A stretch of 62,555 bases of DNA from Allomyces arbusculus (taxonomy: Eukaryota; Blastocladiomycota; Blastocladiomycetes; Blastocladiales; Blastocladiaceae): positions 1-62,555 of the forward strand of contig JADHYV010000094.1 of assembly GCA_027604705.1 (NCBI GenBank), in the 5' to 3' direction. The notes under the pieces are model-generated. The model worked only from the letters and a program-made list of their open reading frames with translations, had not been told where the DNA came from and searched no databases. How positions within the stretch are numbered: the stretch's first letter is position 1; the number at the start of each line of letters is the position of its first letter. Positions 57,551-62,555 of the stretch are shown here, piece after piece. Both the position numbers and the translations under genes were made by a program.

Positions 57551-59596
57551 ATGGCCAGCGACGACCCGCCACGATCGCCCACCACGCACCACGACCCAAC
57601 GATGCGCCTTATCTCGCCCTACCACCACGTCGCGTCGCTGCCGCCGGCCTCGATGCCGGCCGCACACGCCACTGGTGCCGACCCTGCCGCGCTCGACCTC
57701 GACACGGTCGCCACCATGCTCGCGAGCCGGCCCGATGCGCCCGCCGCGCTCGACACGGCAGCGCACGACCAGCACCAGCGTCCGCCGCAGTCGCCAACGT
57801 TCCGGCTCGAGGACGCCGTCTACCTGTCGCCCGTCGACCACAGCAAGCTGCCGCCGGCGCCGTGGCTTGCGGCGATCGCATCGACCGCGGCCGCGGCAGC
57901 TGCCAGCGATACCGCGGCCCCGGCACCGCCACCGGCGCCGCCGCAGGACGCGACCGCAGGCGCGTACGCGATGGACCCGGCCGGGTTTGCGGCGCTCTTG
58001 GGGCAGTGGAGTCCAACGGCGGTCGACGTTGTGGATGCGACGTTGGCGACGCTCGATCCGATGGCCACGTTCATGACCACGACCACAACAACAACGACGA
58101 CGATGGCAACGCACGATGCACCGCCAGTCACCGTGTTTTCCTTGCCCGACCCGGCGTCGTCGGCACCCATGCCGCTGCCCATGATCACGGAAGCGGTCGT
58201 CGCAACCTCGCCCGCCAGCACGCCCGTGCCGACCGACCCGTCCCCACCCGCTGTTCCCGCAAGCAGCAGCAGCCCGGCACCCACCGCATCGCGCCGCCCG
58301 TCCACGACGACCGACGGCAGCCCCGTCCTCTCAGCGGTCCCAAGGCGGCTCTCCGTTGCTGCCGCGACCGACGCGCCCGCAGCTCTCCCGCTTCCTCCCG
58401 CACGGCGCGCAAGCTCATCCGAGATTGAGCACCATCTCGACGAACGCCTGCTGCACGTCGACTTTAACGACGTGACGGTCACCGAACTCAAGGACCACCT
58501 GCGGCAGCGCGGGAAGCCCGCGACGGGCAAGAAGGCCGTGCTCGTTGCGCGGATCAAGGCCGAGATTGCAGCCGTGCTCGCGAAACGCGCGGCGCGCGCT
58601 CCAGCCGGGTCCGCCGAGGCCGAGTCGCTTGCGGCTGACGCGGAACGTGCTGCTGAAGACGCGAAGCGCGCCGAGGACCAAGTCGGTGCCGCGGCGGTCG
58701 CGGGGATCAAGCCGCCGCGTCCTGACCCGCCGCAGCCGTTGCCTCAGCCACTCCCGCAGACGCAGGTGGCAATGCCGATGCAGATGCATGCGGTCCAGTA
58801 CGCCCAGCAACCGCAGCAGCCGTACCATTTCCCGGGCGCGCCGGCGCCCCTGGTCCCCGCAGGGACCGCGATCCTGCCCGCCGGCGTTATGCCCGGGTCC
58901 ATGTCCCCTGGAATCGCGTGCATGTCCCCTTGCCTGCCCACCGGCGCTGCCACGACGGGCATGTCCCCCAGTCTCGCTACCACGGCACTCATGCAATCGG
59001 TCCCCGGGTCCCCGGGCGTCCCCGCACCCGGGATTTGGGGCGGTGGCGGACCTGCGGCATCGGGTTTGCCCTCGCCGCGGTTCCAGCCGTACCCGCTGGC
59101 CCGCCCACGAACCAACTCGGTCCAATACGCCACGTCCCCGTTGGTCGCAGGCGGCGCCCCTTCTCCACCTGTCGGGCGGCTGCGGACTAACTCGATCTCG
59201 TACGCGTCGGCCGCGCCGACGACCCTGCCGCAACCGCCAAGGAACCGGTCGGCGTCCGTGTCGACCATGGTCGCGGGCATGTCGCTCGATGCGGCGGCGG
59301 CGGTTGCGGCCGCGGCCGCGTGGAACGAGCACGCTGCGGCCGCAGCTGCGGCGGGGGTGATGCTGCCGGACGGGATGATGTACACGATGGCGCCCCCTCT
59401 GCCGCCGCAAGCGGACGCGCCGGTGCCAGATGTCGGGATGCAGCGGGCGGCGGTTGCGGCCGCGGGACTCGCAACGCTCGGGCACGCTCTGGGGGCCGTG
59501 CAGCAGCCGGTGAGTACGATGGCGATGGCGCCTGGTGCGCCGTCGTCGATGATGGGTGGAGGGTACGTGCCGGGCCCGGCGCCCGGTACGCTGTGA
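57551..59596 (+). CDS. SAP-domain protein, otherwise low complexity
   Basis: One exon, 681 codons from the ATG at 57551. The first 300 residues are Ala/Pro/Thr/Ser-rich. A SAP domain lies near residues 300-335 (DFNDVTVTELKDHLRQRGKPATGKKAVLVARI), the helix-extended-helix fold that binds AT-rich or scaffold DNA. It is followed by an Ala/Glu helix. The last 280 residues are Pro/Met/Gln/Ala-rich with poly-Ala and two RTNS sites (RPRTNSVQYA and RLRTNSISYA) that look like basophilic kinase targets. Likely a nuclear chromatin or RNA-associated regulator; no further identity can be given. The frame is open upstream to 56816, so the start is uncertain. Confidence 0.7.
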   Translation: MASDDPPRSPTTHHDPTMRLISPYHHVASLPPASMPAAHATGADPAALDLDTVATMLASRPDAPAALDTAAHDQHQRPPQSPTFRLEDAVYLSPVDHSKLPPAPWLAAIASTAAAAAASDTAAPAPPPAPPQDATAGAYAMDPAGFAALLGQWSPTAVDVVDATLATLDPMATFMTTTTTTTTTMATHDAPPVTVFSLPDPASSAPMPLPMITEAVVATSPASTPVPTDPSPPAVPASSSSPAPTASRRPSTTTDGSPVLSAVPRRLSVAAATDAPAALPLPPARRASSSEIEHHLDERLLHVDFNDVTVTELKDHLRQRGKPATGKKAVLVARIKAEIAAVLAKRAARAPAGSAEAESLAADAERAAEDAKRAEDQVGAAAVAGIKPPRPDPPQPLPQPLPQTQVAMPMQMHAVQYAQQPQQPYHFPGAPAPLVPAGTAILPAGVMPGSMSPGIACMSPCLPTGAATTGMSPSLATTALMQSVPGSPGVPAPGIWGGGGPAASGLPSPRFQPYPLARPRTNSVQYATSPLVAGGAPSPPVGRLRTNSISYASAAPTTLPQPPRNRSASVSTMVAGMSLDAAAAVAAAAAWNEHAAAAAAAGVMLPDGMMYTMAPPLPPQADAPVPDVGMQRAAVAAAGLATLGHALGAVQQPVSTMAMAPGAPSSMMGGGYVPGPAPGTL

Positions 59597-60035
59597 GTGT
59601 TGTGTAGCAGTTTGAATACCGTGTCTGATATTTGTTGCGCGTCGGGCCGTCGTGGATGTGGGATGATTGATTCATGCCCCGCTGATTCGTTCATCGTGCT
59701 TTCTTTGATCTTTGCCGTTTTCTCGCACTGTCCCATTGCACCCCAAACCCCCCCAAATGCAATCGCGCCTGAGCGCGTTGTTTTGCCACATTCGTGCGCG
59801 TGCTCTGCTGTGCTTTATTTTGGGACGGCTCGTTCCGCTATTGACCTCTCAACGTCCTCAAAGTCTCCGTGGTCGACCAGCCCAGGGAGTCGACTGTCCA
59901 ACTCACACCCCATAGCAACTACCTCACACTTCGTCACCTGACCACGATCAACACACCCTCTCTCAATCATTCTGCTCTGCCTATGCAATGCGAAACCAAA
60001 CCAGCAATCACCAGCCAGCAACCGCCAACACCACG
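59597..60035. other. Intergenic region
   Basis: A 439-bp gap between two plus-strand genes. The proximal part is T-rich trailer and the distal part is C/A-rich leader. No feature is seen. Confidence 0.35.
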
Positions 60036-60909
60036 ATGCAACCGGCTCGCAGGACTTCCGGCGACAGCAGCGACAGCGACAACGACGATGCGCCCGAGGC
60101 CGTGTCGCTGACAGCGTCCAAGGACCAGCACCGTACGCGCGCGCGCGCCGAACGCGGCGCTGTCACCAGCGCCAAGCAAGCCGTCAAGGACCGGAATCGC
60201 GCGCGGGATGCCGCGATCAAGGCGCAGAAGCCCGCGAGGGGAGGCAAGGCAAAACCCGCGGCACCCGTGGCACCGGCAAGTGACGATGTCGAGGAGGACA
60301 AGGATGCCGAGACCGAGGCCGACAAGGAGCAAAGTGCCGAGGAGGAGGACGCAGACGCGTTGCCGGCCGATTTCCTGCAGCAGTTGGCGGCACGAGAGGA
60401 CGAGGAGGACGAAGACGAGGAGGAGGAGGACGACGGGTTCGTTTCCTCTGACCCGCTCCCTCCACTCGCGACCGCAGCCGACTGACCGATCGCTTTGCTT
60501 CCCACCGCGTAGTCCGCGCGCTACCATCGACATTGCCGCGTCCAAGTCGTTCAAATTCGACGACGACGACGACGAGTTCGACGACGATGACCTCATGGAC
60601 CTCGACGACGATGACGATTCCCCGTCCTTGCCCGCGGGCCTCGAAGTCGTCCCGCTGACGAAACTCGCTTCCGCCGACGTGGCCACACCACCCGTTGCGT
60701 CCGCCGCGAATTTCTTGGAAATGAGGTTGCGCAAGACAGCGCGCCGGCAACCAATCTTGAATTCGCTCTCACGTGCGGGCCAGCCGGCGCTGGATATGGC
60801 GGCAAAGCCCGGGTTGTTGTCCGGAAGTAAGAGCGGACGCGATTTGCGGCTGAAGAAGACGAAGCGCGCGAAGAAGGGTGGCGTAGGGAAGTCCAAGGCG
60901 CGGAGGTAG
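60036..60909 (+). CDS. Acidic/basic nucleolar-type protein, possibly UTP16-like
   Basis: Exons 60036-60436 and 60513-60909, giving 265 residues. The intron donor is GTTCGT. The protein alternates basic (RTRARAERGA, KDRNRARD) and strongly acidic stretches (poly Asp/Glu on both sides of the splice). It ends in a conserved-looking NFLEMRLRKTARRQP segment and a Lys/Arg-rich tail (KKTKRAKKGGVGKSKARR). This architecture resembles fungal U3 snoRNA-associated proteins of the UTP16 type in small-subunit processing, but the match rests on composition and one short motif. An in-frame ATG at 59988 could add 16 residues. Confidence 0.55.
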
Positions 60910-60938
60910 ATGTGGAGCTGGAAATATGGATTTTGGAT

Positions 60939-61275
60939 GTGCTGCAACTTGTGACTTGCGTTGGTTGTTGATTTACGACGATTGGTATCCTCATGCTGAG
61001 GAGAACCTTTGACGATCAGTGCCAGTTGTATTGCGCAACCCGCTTTAGGTCTTCTATTCCTGGCATCAAACATCTTCACAACCTGCGGCAAACAATCCAT
61101 TCACAAGCAATGCGGCCGCAACACGTGCTGCAACTTGTGAATTGCATTGATTATTGACAGACGACAGCTGGCATGCTCATGCCAAGGAGCACCATTGACA
61201 GTCAGCACCAGTCAAATCTGAGCAATGCGCTTTGGGTCTTCAGCTCCCAGCATCAACATTTTCACAATCTGCGGT
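60939..61275 (+). repeat. Imperfect direct repeat, two copies of about 150 bp
   Basis: Copy 1 at about 60939-61090 and copy 2 at about 61125-61275 share GTGCTGCAACTTGTGA, then matching blocks CTCATGC, AGGAG, CCATTGAC/CCTTTGAC, CAGT.CCAGT, GCGCTTT/CCGCTTTA, GGTCTTC, GCATCAA and TTCACAA.CTGCGG. By eye they are about 75-80% alike, at a spacing of 186 bp. Copy 1 begins in the 3' trailer of the preceding gene. Confidence 0.8.
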
Positions 61276-62369
61276 ATAGAAAGAGCTGGGCTGGTTGGGC
61301 AGCTCCATTTCAAAATACTTGAGCACATCAGCCCTAGGACCCTGCCCTAGGTCCAAACTGCTGTCCTAGGTCCACACCACTCCTGGACCACCACCTCCTT
61401 AAATACCCCACTGTGACCAATTTGATTGATGGCTCGCGCATAGCTCTGGGCATGCCCCTGTAAGCCTGGGGACCTGGACGCAAATCCTGGGACCTAGATC
61501 CACTAGATCCACAGTGGTCAGTGAGTTAGATTTGGGGATATGTACTGTGAGCAAATCTGGGAACAGGTGCTGGGGAGGGATGGACAGGGAGTTTGGCCCT
61601 AACAGTCAGTTGGCACATCAGGTGAGGGCAAGGCAGCATGGCTTTCAGTCTGCTGCAAGTACTTGGCAGATGTTTTGAGCAGTCATTGTCATGGTTTGGA
61701 CCATGGCAATGGGGGTGGTAGTGGCTGCTGCAACAGTGACATTGACCATTGTTGATGAAGTGGGGCTGATATGCGCCTGATGGTCACTGGCTGGCCTGTG
61801 TTGCAGGTGGGTCAAAAATGTAAATGTGCAGGTCAACCCACCAACCTGTGCCATTTTGACCCAACCTGACCCAAGCTGCATGACCCATTGGACACCCTAG
61901 CTGTGGGTTTGTGCCATACCATATTTCATGTTTCTAGCAAGGGGGGCGACCAGTATGGCTGTAGCATGGGGCAGCTCCCCAGGTTGTGCTTGTGTCAGCT
62001 GTATTTTTTGCTCCAGCTGTCAGGACAGTGCGACATTATGCTGTTGCCAACACCTACATGAAGTTGATTTATATCCCAAACTGTGGAGCCATGTACTTGC
62101 ACAACCACATGCTTGGCGCCATCATTGGCCTTGGCAAAGACATCCACGCGATGTCCACCATCAGCTGGGAATCGTGGATCGCAAGTGGTCTCTCGTGTGG
62201 GTCCATGCCAAGCAGATGTGGCATGTGGAAATGTCGGGAGGAGGGTGTGCGGATCCCACCATATTGCGTGTCACTTCGCCTGTGGACTGGGTACCCCAAT
62301 GGTCGCGACTGGGCCGAAACGCGATATCCGACAACCGCAATTGACTGGGACCCTAGATCAGGACCCCGT

Positions 62370-62375
<6 letters not shown>

Positions 62376-62401
<26 letters not shown>
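62376..62401 (+). repeat. (GCC)n triplet repeat
   Basis: About eight GCC units lie directly upstream of the right-end gene start; the left-end copy lacks this expansion. Confidence 0.85.
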
Positions 62402-62409
62402 TCACCACC

Positions 62410-62555
62410 ATGTCCAGCACCGTGACCATCGTCACCAACAGCACTACACCGACCTCCGCCCTCTCGTCCAACCTCACGACCGTCCAGTATGGCCTGCTGC
62501 TGCCCTTTTCTATTGTCGGCACCTGGTGGCGCTCCGAATTCGTCGTTGCCGCAGA
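62410..62555 (+). CDS. Amino-terminal fragment of the same membrane-protein family (right-end copy)
   Basis: ATG at 62410 opens 48 codons to the window end. The protein begins MSSTVTIVTNSTTPTS and then matches the left-end copy residue for residue from NLTTVQYG onward. Sequons NST and NLT precede the hydrophobic stretch. Between the two copies the Ser/Thr/Ala-rich part has changed several residues, while the rest is identical at nucleotide level. This implies either recent duplication or gene conversion of the membrane part. Family unknown. Confidence 0.6.
   Translation, partial: MSSTVTIVTNSTTPTSALSSNLTTVQYGLLLPFSIVGTWWRSEFVVAA

Larger units (their letters stand above)
60910..62409. other. 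AT-richer, repeat-bearing region before the right-end gene
   Basis: Composition falls to roughly 50% GC, with no convincing gene. It contains the duplicated block at 60939-61275, a cluster of CCTAGG palindromes (61331-61372) with further CCTAGATCCACTAGATCC-type repeats to about 61515, and GCC triplets just before the gene start at 62410. A frame beginning at 62057 stays open to the window end but matches nothing I know and overlaps the real start in another frame. Confidence 0.5.

Noticed and set aside
61928-62344. 138-codon Trp/His/Cys-rich ORF near the right end, and an open frame from 62057 to the edge
   Set aside because: No recognisable domain, composition unlike the real genes, and the conserved frame at 62410 lies in a different phase.
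1-62555. CRISPR array or bacterial operon structure
   Set aside because: No regularly spaced repeats; spliceosomal introns and eukaryotic gene content throughout.

Overview
The window is nuclear DNA from a GC-rich, intron-rich eukaryote, most likely a fungus. Most genes carry short GT-AG introns (about 60-160 nt), and coding regions strongly prefer C or G in the third codon position. The gene set includes mitochondrial ribosomal proteins, a septin, HAS1, TFIIH and TFIIIC subunits, a GT90 glycosyltransferase and a P4-ATPase. Coactosin, an ELMOD protein and NR2C2AP-like genes point to an early-diverging fungus (Blastocladiomycota or Chytridiomycota). That placement is inference.

Layout. 1-146 is the start of a membrane-protein gene running off the left end. 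732-4297 is a TFIIIC-type WD40 gene, 5399-7316 a GT90 glycosyltransferase, 8077-9194 coactosin and 9856-9938 a tRNA-Leu. 10463-11941 is a DHHC palmitoyltransferase, followed on the minus strand by an ELMO-domain protein, a dynamin-superfamily mitochondrial protein with a degenerate G1 motif, an RMD1/DUF155 protein, and a 939-residue RNA-repair fusion (19186-22005). Next come SSL1 (TFIIH p44), MRPS16, SPF30 and a fumarate reductase. Three tandem NR2C2AP-like genes (29059-31682) precede a damaged-looking GRDP-like gene, a very large P4-ATPase, GMP synthase and HAS1. The right part holds MRPS5, HUB1, a Cdc10-like septin, a double-TBC gene (51664-54645), GAR transformylase, a SAP-domain protein, an acidic nucleolar-type protein, a repeat-bearing AT-richer stretch (60910-62409), and a second copy of the left-end gene running off the right end.

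The strongest unusual item is the single-exon ORF at 19186-22005. In one chain it carries two HxT motifs of a 2H phosphoesterase, a helical repeat region, a CX5R phosphatase, a P-loop polynucleotide kinase and a C-terminal Rnl2-like RNA ligase with nucleotidyltransferase motifs I, III, IIIa, IV and V. Chemically this is a complete RNA end-healing and sealing set, arranged differently from the fungal tRNA ligase Trl1 (ligase-kinase-CPDase).

Other noteworthy items are: a TBC gene duplicated in tandem within one reading chain, with an intron present in only one copy; a local expansion of NR2C2AP-like genes that includes the promoter; and a matching, outward-facing gene start exactly 146 bases from each end. 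The last suggests the contig stops in a multicopy family. Exon coordinates were worked out by hand from reading frame, splice dinucleotides and family similarity; no alignment software was run.
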